From assembly GCA_964399535.1 (NCBI GenBank), contig CAYNRE010000037.1, positions 1-64,000 on the forward strand: a DNA stretch of 64,000 nucleotides. The letters run 5' to 3'. This stretch comes from CAYNRE01 sp964399535 (GTDB lineage Bacteria; Planctomycetota; Planctomycetia; Pirellulales; CAYNRE01). Below, piece by piece: positions 30,974 to 39,694 of the stretch. Under the pieces are notes generated by a model. That model was given only the letters and a program-made list of their open reading frames with translations. It searched no databases and had not been told where the DNA came from. Within the stretch, counting starts at the first letter, position 1; every line of letters begins with the position of its first letter. A program made the position numbers and the translations under genes.

Positions 30974-31792
30974 ATGTACGAGAACTACTGGCGCCTGTCG
31001 GCCAAGCCATTCGAAGAACCAGGCGAATTGGGTTCCTACTATCCCACCGAGACCCACCAGGGCGCGCTACTCAAGCTGCGCTACGCGATTGAAGCCCGTC
31101 GTCCGGCGGCGGTGCTGGCGGGCTCCGGTGGCACCGGAAAAACGCTGCTCGTGCAAATGCTTGGGCGGCAGCTTGCTGAAACCTTCCGACCGCTATTGCA
31201 CCTGGTCTACCCGCAGTTAACTCCGGCCGAGCTGATCGCCTACCTGGCCGACGGGCTGACCGGCGCTTGGACGACGGAAGGCACTCCGCTTTCGGCCACG
31301 CTACGGCGGCTGGAAACGGCGCTGCGCGACAACGTGGCCCGCGGCCAACATGCTCTGCTGGTCGTGGACGAAGCGCACCTGCTGGCCGATTCGCCGCTCT
31401 TGGAAACGCTGCGGCTGGTGCTCAATTTTACGGTGGCCGGCCAGGTGCCGTTGACGTTGCTCTTGGTGGGGCAGCCGGCGCTGTTGGCCGCGCTGGAGCG
31501 CCAGGGAGATCTGGAAGCCCGGATCGCGGTAAAGTGTTTACTCCGACCGCTGCACCTGGAAGAAACGGTCAGCTACGTCAATCACCGGCTCGCGGCCGTG
31601 GGGGGCTCGGGCAGCCTGTTCGATGGCGGCGCCCTGGAGGCCGTTTTTGCCCACTCGCAGGGCTATCCGCGGCTCATCAACCGCCTCTGCGACCTGGCCT
31701 TACTGATCGGCTTCGCCGAGGACCGCGGAACCATTGGCGCCGCGCAAATCGAGGCCATCGCTTCGGAACTGGTCAGCGTGGCACCAGAGTAG
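30974..31792 (+). CDS. ExeA/XrtA-associated-type AAA ATPase
   Basis: A 272-residue AAA ATPase starting MYENYWRLSAKPFEE, the typical opening of ExeA and of the ATPase accompanying exosortase (PEP-CTERM) loci. Walker A GSGGTGKT lies near 50-57, Walker B LLVVDEAH near 128-135, and the sensor region GQPALLAAL plus GYPRLINRLCD near the end. GGGAGG sits 11 bases before the ATG. These ATPases are thought to power or control assembly of envelope polysaccharide machinery. It is the last gene of a three-gene rightward cluster and ends 51 bases from a convergent gene. Confidence 0.85.
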   Translation: MYENYWRLSAKPFEEPGELGSYYPTETHQGALLKLRYAIEARRPAAVLAGSGGTGKTLLVQMLGRQLAETFRPLLHLVYPQLTPAELIAYLADGLTGAWTTEGTPLSATLRRLETALRDNVARGQHALLVVDEAHLLADSPLLETLRLVLNFTVAGQVPLTLLLVGQPALLAALERQGDLEARIAVKCLLRPLHLEETVSYVNHRLAAVGGSGSLFDGGALEAVFAHSQGYPRLINRLCDLALLIGFAEDRGTIGAAQIEAIASELVSVAPE

Positions 31793-31843
31793 CGGCGCAG
31801 CGCGTCGAAGGCATCGGGCGCCAGACAGGGCGAGACCCAAAGC

Positions 31844-33199
31844 CTAGCCTCTGGGGCGCCCATATCGACCCGCGGCGTACAGGTCCAAATCGGGCCGATC
31901 TCCGATGATCGCAAATAGCGCCCGCACCTGCCGCAATCCTTCGCCCACGGTGTAACGCCAGTTCCCGGCACGGCTCTTGGCGCCGATGACGTAGAAGTTC
32001 GGCTCGGGCTGAATCAAACCTAGAGGATCAGGAATCTCTTCGTCGGCCTCGGTTTCGTCGTTGTTCCACGCTTGCGCATCGCCGGCGGCGGGATCCGGGC
32101 TTGCCGCGGGATCGGGGGGCACCCGTGGGTCGACTTCGCCAAGCTCCCGGGGTACCTGGGCTTTGGGGGCCGGGACCCAGGCCCCGGTAAAAGGGCAAAG
32201 CGCCAGGTGCAGCGAGCTGACGTCGAGCGGAGTCGCCTGGAAACCGACGTTGGCCAGCACCCGGTCGACCTCTAGCGTGCCGGCGTGGTCGCCCACGAGC
32301 GTGATGCTGAAACCCGCGCCGCCTGGCATTGGGCGCACCGCCTCGACCGTGGTTCCCGAGCGGTGCGTTACCAGGCCCCCTTCGGCGGCCATACGGTTGG
32401 CCTCCGCGGCCAATTGCTGGCGATCGACCAGGGGGTCGTCGGGCCACTCTCGAACCGGTCCCAGCGCTGCGCCCGCTTGTCGGCGCCGAGTTACCCAGGT
32501 AACCCGAGTGCCTGGGTTGCGCTGTGCCAACCGCACCAGTGCAACCACATTGGTGGCGGCCGATAGGCCCGAGCCGACGACCAACACATGCCGGCCCGCG
32601 TAGTCGGCCCCGGCGGGTCCGCTGAAATCGGGGCAGACGTTGGGCAGTTCTTCGCCAAGCTCGCGCTGGCCGAGGGCCGGCATACCGCCATCGCCCAAGG
32701 GGGCGGAAAGCCCTCGGCCGGTAGCATCGATCACAATTTCGGCCTCGGCGTAACTTTCGACGCCCCCCGCCGATTCCAAGAGCAGTCGCAGCGGCTGTTC
32801 GGCCCGCCGCTCACCCTCGGCCCACCACCCCTTGGCTAACCGGGCTCGGCCTACCGAGCGGATGGTGGTTCCCGTTTCCAGCGAGTCGCAGAGCAAATCG
32901 CTCTCGGCCAGGGGTATCAGGTAGCGGTCGAGCCATTGCCGAGCGGTGGGGGCTTCGTCGGGGGCGGGAAAACGGAGTTCCGCGTTTTGCGCCTCGAGCG
33001 CGGCCCAGCCCAGCGGAGTCGTGCACTCGCGCCAGGGGGTGAAAAGCCGCAAGTGATCGCGGCCCGACAGAAAAGCTCCCACTTGGCGCGATTCCAACAA
33101 CCGCACTTCGTAGCCCAAGTACCGGCCGTAAAGGGCAGCTTCGATTCCCACGGCGCCGGCTCCGATTACGGCGATCCGTGCCGGGGTGTCAACGGCCAT
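31844..33199 (-). CDS. FAD-dependent oxidoreductase, flavin-monooxygenase-like
   Basis: A 451-residue flavoprotein. An N-terminal FAD-binding loop IAVIGAGAVGIEAA (residues 9-22) is followed by the acidic residue of the Rossmann fold (LLES). A second dinucleotide-binding loop, LVVGSGLSAATNVV, lies near 206-219, as expected for an NAD(P)H-binding module. Near the C-terminus, NFYVIGAKS resembles the last FAD strand. An Asp/Pro-rich insertion (about 368-400) precedes it. The layout matches flavin-containing monooxygenases and their relatives; the substrate is unknown. It lies 16 bases after the ThiO-like gene on the same strand, so the two are probably one operon. Confidence 0.75.
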   Translation of the reverse strand: MAVDTPARIAVIGAGAVGIEAALYGRYLGYEVRLLESRQVGAFLSGRDHLRLFTPWRECTTPLGWAALEAQNAELRFPAPDEAPTARQWLDRYLIPLAESDLLCDSLETGTTIRSVGRARLAKGWWAEGERRAEQPLRLLLESAGGVESYAEAEIVIDATGRGLSAPLGDGGMPALGQRELGEELPNVCPDFSGPAGADYAGRHVLVVGSGLSAATNVVALVRLAQRNPGTRVTWVTRRRQAGAALGPVREWPDDPLVDRQQLAAEANRMAAEGGLVTHRSGTTVEAVRPMPGGAGFSITLVGDHAGTLEVDRVLANVGFQATPLDVSSLHLALCPFTGAWVPAPKAQVPRELGEVDPRVPPDPAASPDPAAGDAQAWNNDETEADEEIPDPLGLIQPEPNFYVIGAKSRAGNWRYTVGEGLRQVRALFAIIGDRPDLDLYAAGRYGRPRG

Positions 33200-33215
33200 C
33201 GAGAGTGCTCCGAGA

Positions 33216-34400
33216 TTAGCCAGAGGGCCGCGCTATGCTGGGCGGTACGTTGCCGCCCCCCTGGGCCACGCGGTCGATCCGCAACGAATCGAGCGCGATC
33301 GTCGGGGGTTGTCCCGTGATCTCGTCGGCGAGCAGCACCGCGGTGGCTGCCGAGAGTTGCAGGCCCGCGCGAAAGTGACCGGCGGCAAGGTACGCGTTTT
33401 CCCAGTTGGGGATGCGCCCCAGGTAGGGAAGATCATCGGCGGTTGAGGGGCGCAGTCCAGCCCAGCTTCGTTCCACCCTCAGGCCGCTCAGGCCGGGGGC
33501 CGTGGCCAGGCCGAACTCCAGCAGCCCGCGCACCCCTTCCGCCGTGTTCTGCCGGTCGAATCCCACGTCTTCCTCCGTCGAACCGATCAGCACCCGGCCG
33601 TCTTCCCTCGGTACCAGGTAACGCCGCCCGACGTTGACGATTCTCGCTAGTAGCGGACGCTCGCCGCTGAGCAACACGATCTGGCCCCGGATGGGGCGCA
33701 GCGGGACATGCCAACCCAGGTGGCCCAGGAGGCCGGCGGTCCAGGCTCCGCTGGTCAGGCAAACGCTGCCGGCGCTGAGGGGGCCCAAATCGGTTTCAAC
33801 CCCCCGCACGCGCCCACCATCGGTAACGAAGCCGCGTACTTCCAGACCCGGCTCGATTCGCACCCCGCGCGCGACGGCGGCCGCCTCGAGCGCGCGTAGA
33901 TGCCAAGGGTTTCGAATTTGGGCCTCGCCGGGCACCAGCGCTCCGCCGGCAAACCCGGGGCGAGCAATCAGTCCACCCGCCAGCGTTGGCTCGAGCTCGG
34001 CCAACTCGGCCGAAGAAAGCCGCCGGCAGTCGATCCCCACTTCTTCGGCCCAGGCCAACAGGGGCGCGATTAAATCCACCTCGGCCGATTCGGCCAGGTA
34101 AACGCCCCCCGAGCGGCGATAGCCATTGTCGATTCCGACCTCGTCCCGGAGCTGCCCGCTCCAAACCTCGTGTACCTGGTTGGCTAGTGCCAGTAAATGT
34201 TCGGCCGGCGTTCGCGGCCGAGAGGGCGCCGGGGGAAGAATGCCAGCCCCGGCCCACGAAGCCTCGCCGCCCGGGCTGCCGCGATCCAACAGCCGCACGG
34301 TCAGCCCCCGGCCGGCCAATTCATAGGCCAGCGACAGCCCAATTACCCCCGCGCCAATCACCAGCACGTCGTCGGGCACGGTTGTGTAGTTGGGAGTCAT
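33216..34400 (-). CDS. thiO: glycine oxidase-like FAD enzyme (ThiO family)
   Basis: A 394-residue D-amino-acid-oxidase-fold protein. The FAD loop VLVIGAGVIGLSLAYELAGR starts near residue 12, followed by ASWAGAGILPP, the family's flavin-contact segment. PIRGQIV and the terminal DDLPYLG ... AAGHFRAGLQLSAATA are typical of ThiO. ThiO makes iminoglycine for the thiazole half of thiamine. No thiS, thiG or other thiamine gene is close, so another amino-acid oxidase role is possible. The ATG at 34400 is taken because it places the FAD loop at the N-terminus. It is followed closely by the FAD oxidoreductase at 31844-33199. Confidence 0.75.
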   Translation of the reverse strand: MTPNYTTVPDDVLVIGAGVIGLSLAYELAGRGLTVRLLDRGSPGGEASWAGAGILPPAPSRPRTPAEHLLALANQVHEVWSGQLRDEVGIDNGYRRSGGVYLAESAEVDLIAPLLAWAEEVGIDCRRLSSAELAELEPTLAGGLIARPGFAGGALVPGEAQIRNPWHLRALEAAAVARGVRIEPGLEVRGFVTDGGRVRGVETDLGPLSAGSVCLTSGAWTAGLLGHLGWHVPLRPIRGQIVLLSGERPLLARIVNVGRRYLVPREDGRVLIGSTEEDVGFDRQNTAEGVRGLLEFGLATAPGLSGLRVERSWAGLRPSTADDLPYLGRIPNWENAYLAAGHFRAGLQLSAATAVLLADEITGQPPTIALDSLRIDRVAQGGGNVPPSIARPSG

Positions 34401-34698
34401 TGCGCTCGGATCGAGAGGGAAACCAGGGGTACTGGCCGCGGGGGAGGGCAGGCCGGGGATAGCGGCATTGTAAGCCCCCGGTTTGGCCCGACGTAAGGGC
34501 CCCAGGGCTCGGGCATCGCGCAGCTTCCGGCGGCGCCGCAAACCTCCCAGAGACCGCAATTGCCCGGCCGGTGCTTGCGGTTGATCTTGCCGCCGCCCGG
34601 GTCGAAGAGCAAACTACCGCCCCTTCTCGTCAGAGCTTCTCCCGCGCGCTTCGACCCGCGAGCGGTCGAATCGCGATTCACCAGGCAAACGGCGTTTC

Positions 34699-35370
34699 GT
34701 GAAAACCATAGCCCGACCTCCACGGAGCACGCCCTGGGGTGAGGCGGCTCGGCGCATCGGCATTGCGCTGGTGTGGCTGGGGGTGATGAGCGGCTGCGCC
34801 GTGCCGCCGGGGCCGTGCCAGAACCCCTATGTGATTCCGCCCGTCAGCGAGGACCTGGCCTGGGACCAGGTGGTCGACGTGGTCGACGACTACTTCACGG
34901 TCGACACCGAAACGCGGGTCAAGCGGGTAGGACAGGTGCTGACCGAGGGGCGCCTGGACACCTTTCCGGAGATCGGCTCGACCCTCTTCGAGCCCTGGCG
35001 GCACGATTCGGCCGATGGCTACGAAAAGGTGGAAAGCACGCTCCAGTCCATTCGCCGGCGAGCCCAGGTGCGGGTGATTCCCGACGAAGTCGGCTACCTG
35101 GTCGACGTAACCGTTTACAAAGAGCTGGAGGATGTACCTCGGCCGGAACACGCCAGCAGCGGGGCGGCCGCATTTCGCAACGACAGCGCTCCGCAGGGGT
35201 TCGACGAACCGGTGGGAGGCCAGCAATACACTTTGGGTTGGATTCCGCAGGGGCGCGATACGGTGCTCGAGCAGCGCATTCTGGCCGATATTCGTGCTCG
35301 ATTCGCGCCTCCGCCGCGGCGGGGAATTTTCGGCCGCGCCCCTTACGCACCGGCGCCACTGGTTCGCTAG
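34699..35370 (+). CDS. putative lipoprotein, conserved planctomycete type
   Basis: A 223-residue protein with a lipoprotein signal (LVWLGVMSGCAVPPG; lipidated Cys near residue 33). The mature part contains a DVVDDYFTVDTETRVKRVG segment and a beta-rich stretch (AQVRVIPDEVGYLVDVTVYKE), then a Pro/Arg-rich tail. I recognise the general look of planctomycete cell-envelope lipoproteins but no named family. The start is GTG at 34699; no strong ribosome site is visible. It is transcribed away from the thiO operon across a 298-base region and converges with the HAD gene. Confidence 0.65.
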   Translation: MKTIARPPRSTPWGEAARRIGIALVWLGVMSGCAVPPGPCQNPYVIPPVSEDLAWDQVVDVVDDYFTVDTETRVKRVGQVLTEGRLDTFPEIGSTLFEPWRHDSADGYEKVESTLQSIRRRAQVRVIPDEVGYLVDVTVYKELEDVPRPEHASSGAAAFRNDSAPQGFDEPVGGQQYTLGWIPQGRDTVLEQRILADIRARFAPPPRRGIFGRAPYAPAPLVR

Positions 35371-35430
35371 TCGTTGGCGCCGGCGGTGCGTTGCCTTGGC
35401 TGCCCGGCAGGGCTCTCCTGGTGCGATGGG

Positions 35431-36261
35431 TCACAGGCCCAACAGGGGTAGCAACTCGTCTTGGCAGCGGTAGTCGCCGATAATCAGGTTGGCGCCCGCC
35501 CGAATCAAACGGTGGCGCTTCCACTGGTTGATGCCCTCTCGGCGTTCTTCCTCGCTGGCCACGCCGATGGCCACGCCGCCGATTTTTCGGGTTTCCTCGA
35601 TTTCGACGAACCCGTCGCCGAAGGCCAGAATTTGGTGCCCCTCGACGCCCATGTCGGCGATGATCTTGTCGATGATCATCTGCTTGGAAAAGTTCTGGTA
35701 GTCGTCGAGCGCGCCGTAGATGTGCGGGCCGAAAAAGTCGGCCACTTCCAGGGCCCGGGCTTCGTCCTGCACGTACTTCAGGTCGGTGCCCGAGGCCAGG
35801 TACAGTTCCAGGCCCCGCTCGCGGAGCGCGGTTAATAAGCGGTGCGATTCGGGCACGGTCAGATCGCCGGGGTCGAGCGCGCCGGTTTTCAGGCCCGCCA
35901 CCCGCTGGCCCACTTCGCTCCAAAGTCGCTGGTGGTATTGCTCTTTATACTCCAGGGGGTCCAACGGCGTGCCGCCGCGCGACCGTACCTCGTCGGCCAG
36001 TTGCATCATCTGGTAGATGGTTTGCCGGCCGTTGAGCCGCATCACGAATTCTTCGACGTGGGCGTAAAGGGCCTCGCGTGCTTCGCCCGTGCCCGTGGCC
36101 TGGAGCACCTCGACCATCAGGGGAATCATGACCTGGGGCCAGTTTCGACGAATCAGCGAGAGGGTGCCGTCGAAATCGAACAGCACGGCCCGGAAGTCCC
36201 CGCGGGGAAAATCCCCCTGCACGATCTCGATGGCCTCGCTGGGCGAGGTGGCCTCGTTCAT
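35431..36261 (-). CDS. HAD-family hydrolase
   Basis: A 276-residue HAD phosphatase. Motif I is FDFDGTLS near residues 26-33 (nucleophile and acid Asp). Motif II is LYLASGTD (Thr/Ser). The Lys of motif III lies around FSKQMI, and motif IV is LAFGDGFVEIEET. A helical cap lies between motifs I and II. It should hydrolyse a small phosphate ester, probably a sugar phosphate judging from its partner: the xylose-isomerase-like gene is directly upstream on the same strand (80-base gap). The ATG at 36261 begins a short leader before motif I. Confidence 0.8.
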   Translation of the reverse strand: MNEATSPSEAIEIVQGDFPRGDFRAVLFDFDGTLSLIRRNWPQVMIPLMVEVLQATGTGEAREALYAHVEEFVMRLNGRQTIYQMMQLADEVRSRGGTPLDPLEYKEQYHQRLWSEVGQRVAGLKTGALDPGDLTVPESHRLLTALRERGLELYLASGTDLKYVQDEARALEVADFFGPHIYGALDDYQNFSKQMIIDKIIADMGVEGHQILAFGDGFVEIEETRKIGGVAIGVASEEERREGINQWKRHRLIRAGANLIIGDYRCQDELLPLLGL

Positions 36262-36341
36262 CCGCGGTATCCTGCCAAGGCGCTCGGGGCGTTGCAGCCG
36301 GGGGGCTGGGTCGCGCCCCCCCACCCGAATAAAAAACTCGG

Positions 36342-37379
36342 TCAGCGCCGCGCGAGCAAGTGTTCGAGAATGGTCCGTTCCAGGGTTTCATAATCGCGCG
36401 CCTGGCGAAGCGATTCAATTTGCTCCACGTCGAGGCTGCGAACCAGGGCCAACAGATGATGAAACATCGCCAGGCTGTTGGCCAGGTGCTTGGTTTGGTC
36501 GGCCTGCTTCGTGGTCCGCATGGCTTTCACATCGAGCCCAACCACGCCGATATCGTAGTACTTGGCCCGATCGAGCACCCAAACCTGGTTGAAGGCTCGT
36601 CGCAGGTCGACCGAGCCGAAGGTTTTATCCTGGTCGTACTTCAGCCCGTTCTGGTCGTTCAGGTGAACTCCCCAAAGCTTTTGGTGCCAGAGGGCAAAGG
36701 CCATGTCGTCGGCCGGATCGAGCCCCGCCAAAATGCTGTGGGCGCTTTCGATGAGCACGCCGACCCGGGCGGGATCGGTGGTGCGGAAGACCAGGCTCAT
36801 AAAATGGCCCACCGTGGGGCAGTAGGCCTGGTCCATCGGTTCGTTGGGCTTCATTTCGCCCACGATGCGGATCTCGCGATCGTAGGCGAGCATGTCGTCG
36901 ATGGCCTCGACCAGCCGGCCCACCGCCTGCGAGGCATCCTTCGCCTCGCGAATGTAGGTTCCCTCGCGCGCCGGCCAGAGCACGATCAGGTCGATGCCCA
37001 TCTGCCGGGCAATGTCGATCGCGCGGCGACTGCGGTCGCGGGCATAGCGCCGCGCCGCGGCACTATTGGCCGTGTAGGCCCCGTCGATCGTGCGCGCATC
37101 TTCCCAGAGGCGGGGGGCGATGAACTCGCCGCGCAACCCTTCCTCGTCCAGCAGCCGTTTCACCTGGGCCACGCCCTTGGCCGTTTGTGCCGCGTCCCAG
37201 TCGGCCGGAACCACGTCGTCGTCGTGAAGCTGAACGAAGTCGAAACCCAGCTTCTTGTACTCGCGCACCTTCTTGGCGAACGAGACCTCCTTGCGGACCA
37301 CTGGGCCGAACGGGTCGGCGCCCTGGGAAATATTCCACGGTCCGAAGCTAAAGCGGTACGAAGGTGCTTGTTTTGCCAT
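36342..37379 (-). CDS. xylose-isomerase-like TIM-barrel protein
   Basis: A 345-residue TIM-barrel sugar isomerase-like protein. Segments typical of the AP-endonuclease-2/xylose isomerase superfamily are visible: FDFVQLHDDDV, VLWPAREG, VGEMKPNEP with the metal-ligating Glu, LIESAHSILAG, and WGVHLNDQNGLKYDQDK with the His/Asp metal site. It probably interconverts an aldose and a ketose (xylose or a related sugar), with a divalent metal. The ATG at 37379 opens a compact N-terminus (YRFSFGPWN); the frame stays open further upstream without a ribosome site. It is paired with the HAD phosphatase gene downstream, suggesting a sugar-handling operon. Confidence 0.7.
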   Translation of the reverse strand: MAKQAPSYRFSFGPWNISQGADPFGPVVRKEVSFAKKVREYKKLGFDFVQLHDDDVVPADWDAAQTAKGVAQVKRLLDEEGLRGEFIAPRLWEDARTIDGAYTANSAAARRYARDRSRRAIDIARQMGIDLIVLWPAREGTYIREAKDASQAVGRLVEAIDDMLAYDREIRIVGEMKPNEPMDQAYCPTVGHFMSLVFRTTDPARVGVLIESAHSILAGLDPADDMAFALWHQKLWGVHLNDQNGLKYDQDKTFGSVDLRRAFNQVWVLDRAKYYDIGVVGLDVKAMRTTKQADQTKHLANSLAMFHHLLALVRSLDVEQIESLRQARDYETLERTILEHLLARR

Positions 37380-37773
37380 GTCTCGAGTTGCTCTCCCGCG
37401 GTGGGCCGACGGCCCCAGCGCCCAGATGCTTCTGCCCCAAGTGCCGTGTGCGGTGCCAGTTGAGTACGATTGGGTAAGCTTGGCGATGGAGCGGCTAGTG
37501 TAGTCCAACCCTGCCGGCAGGCAAGCCGTGGAGCAGAACGAAACACGACCCGCCCCGCGCGGCAATCGCGATCCCCCCCGCACCGCTCGGGGGATGCCAG
37601 CACCCCGAGCTGGCCTTGTCGGCAACCGGCTCCGGGGCCCACAATTCCCACCGTGAGCAGTGCCGCGCCGACGGCCGACCGTCGTCGGCCGCGCCGCCAG
37701 ACCGTTGGGCCGGGGACCAGGCCCCGGGGGCGGGTCGCGGTCGCGGGCACCCTGAAATTGGCGGCTTCACGCG
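37380..37773. other. divergent intergenic region
   Basis: 394 bases between the sugar-isomerase-like gene and the tandem kinase gene. No convincing small gene, repeat or operator was seen. The true start of the kinase gene is uncertain and may lie up to 51 bases inside it. Confidence 0.4.
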
Positions 37774-39531
37774 ATGGATGCGATGGCCAGTCAACACGGT
37801 ACCGATCTTCGCCAGACGGGCTGTATGCCGCCATGGACCCATTGGCGCGGCCCTGGCCAGGCCTGGCGGGTCCAGGCCCCGTGGAGCGAACCACTGCTGG
37901 GCCAGACCGGGCTACAGCTCGAGCACTGGCTGGCCGGAGGGCTGGCCACGGTGGTCAAGCAGGGGCAGCATCGCACCGTGTACCGGGTCGACTTGCCCCC
38001 CGCGCCGGTCTACATCAAACACTATCACCCTCCGCGGTGGTGGGGGTGGCTGCTCGGCTGGTGGCCGGGAGCGGCCGACCGTGAACAGTCCCGCGCCGCT
38101 GCCCTCGTGGCTCGCGGCATTCCCACGGCCGTTCCCTTGGCGGTGGGGCGAATGCGGGCCTGGCGGCGCGCCTCGGAACGGTACTTGGTAACCGCCGCCA
38201 TCGCCGATGCCATGGCCCTGGACCATTACCTGACCGAACAGTTGCCTCGCCTGCCCGCGCCGCGCCAGGCCCAAATTCGCCGCCAGCTCGTGGTGGGGCT
38301 TGCCCAATTCTGTGCGCGCATTCACTCGGCCGGCATCGATCACGACGACCTGCACCTGGGGAATTTGTTGTTGCGCCAACGCGATGGCATTCCGGCCAGC
38401 GACGAACGCGGTCAGCCCTTTTTGTTCCTGATCGATGTCCCCGGCATTGGGCTGGGGCGTCCCCTCGGTTGGAGGCGGACCCGAGCTAGTCTGGTCATGC
38501 TGCTTTCGGGCAGCCGCGGCGTAACCAGCGCGACCGAGCGCTGGCGGTTTTGGCACGCCTATTGGGCCGCGCGGACCGAACTGGCCCCCGGCGACCAGCG
38601 GCGCGCCCTGGAACAAATCGAGCACCAGTCGTGGCACTATGCGCGGCGCTTGCTACGGTCGCGCGATAAGCGCTGCTGGCGCGAGAACCGCGACTTTCGC
38701 CGCGTCAGGCTGCCGCAGGGGTTCGGCCACGCCGTTTCCAGGGTTTCCGCCGCCGAGCTCGAGGCGCTCGCGGCCGATCCGGCCACGCTGCTGGCCCAGG
38801 GCTGGTCTCAGCCCCTGAAGCTCAGCCATACGAGCCAGGTGGTGTGCGCCGCCTGGCGACTTCAGCCGGGAGACGCCCTGGTGGTGGTAAAACACGCGCG
38901 GGGGCGCAGCGCCTTGAAACGCTGGCTCGCGGCGCTGGTTCCCCGGCTTGCCGGCCGCGCCTGGAAAACGGGTCACGCGCTGTTGGCCCGCGGCATCGAC
39001 ACTCCCCGGCCTTTGGCCCTGGTGCTGCCGCGCGAGTTTTGGGCTCGAGGCGAGTATTACCTGGTCAGCGAGTTTCTCACGGGGGCCCAAAATCTGCACG
39101 AATGGCTCTGGTCGTTTGCCAACCAACCCGCGGCCGAGCGGCATCGGAACGCCGACCAGATGGCCGAGGCGCTAGGCCGGCTGGTGGGTCGGCTGCATCA
39201 CTGGCGGCTCGTCCACCGCGATCTGAAGGGGGCTAACCTGGCCCTGGTTCCGTGCGGCGATGCTTTCCGGGCCTACCTGCTTGATATCGAGAGCGTGCGC
39301 GAGGCGCGATGGCGGTACCGCCCGCGCCAGCTCGACGACCTGGTTCGCCTGGGCGTAAGCCTGGCGGCCCACCCCTGGGTATCGCCACGAAGCGTTCTAC
39401 GCTTCCTGCGGCAATACGCCGTGCCGCTGCGATTATCCAAGTGCCAGCAGCGCCGGCTGAGGCGGACCACGGCCCGCCGGGTAGCGCGCGAGGTGGCGAA
39501 GCGGCGCCGAACGGGCCGGCCGCTTTGGTAG
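37774..39531 (+). CDS. tandem WaaP/Kdo-kinase-like protein with two kinase domains
   Basis: A 585-residue fusion of two lipopolysaccharide-kinase-like domains. Domain 1 has ATP-site Lys82 (VYIKHYH), catalytic HDDLHLGN at 190-197 and a metal-binding LIDV near 218. Domain 2 has Lys373 (VVVKHARG), HRDLKGAN at 481-488 and LLDIES near 503. Both keep the Lys, catalytic Asp and Asn, so both look active. WaaP/InaA/KdkA-type proteins phosphorylate the inner core sugars of LPS; a double enzyme could phosphorylate two positions. The C-terminus is strongly basic (RRTTARRVAREVAKRRR), suiting membrane contact. The start is uncertain: ATG 37774, 37783 and 37825 are all possible and none has a strong ribosome site. 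Confidence 0.8.
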   Translation: MDAMASQHGTDLRQTGCMPPWTHWRGPGQAWRVQAPWSEPLLGQTGLQLEHWLAGGLATVVKQGQHRTVYRVDLPPAPVYIKHYHPPRWWGWLLGWWPGAADREQSRAAALVARGIPTAVPLAVGRMRAWRRASERYLVTAAIADAMALDHYLTEQLPRLPAPRQAQIRRQLVVGLAQFCARIHSAGIDHDDLHLGNLLLRQRDGIPASDERGQPFLFLIDVPGIGLGRPLGWRRTRASLVMLLSGSRGVTSATERWRFWHAYWAARTELAPGDQRRALEQIEHQSWHYARRLLRSRDKRCWRENRDFRRVRLPQGFGHAVSRVSAAELEALAADPATLLAQGWSQPLKLSHTSQVVCAAWRLQPGDALVVVKHARGRSALKRWLAALVPRLAGRAWKTGHALLARGIDTPRPLALVLPREFWARGEYYLVSEFLTGAQNLHEWLWSFANQPAAERHRNADQMAEALGRLVGRLHHWRLVHRDLKGANLALVPCGDAFRAYLLDIESVREARWRYRPRQLDDLVRLGVSLAAHPWVSPRSVLRFLRQYAVPLRLSKCQQRRLRRTTARRVAREVAKRRRTGRPLW

Positions 39532-39694
39532 GCCACTAGGGTTAGCTGCGCCTGGCAGGATTCAACAGGCTGCGCGGTCGCAGCAGCGCGATCTCGAAAC
39601 GGCGACCTAAGTCGCTGTTTGGCGAGCCGCGCGGAGCATGGCTCGGCACTTGGCGAGGTTGAACGATGCCTCGACGGCATATTTCAACGGACTT

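Noticed and set aside
33216..34400. A thiamine operon around thiO
   Set aside because: No thiS, thiG, thiE or thiC partner and no TPP riboswitch were seen nearby; only the FAD oxidoreductase is linked.
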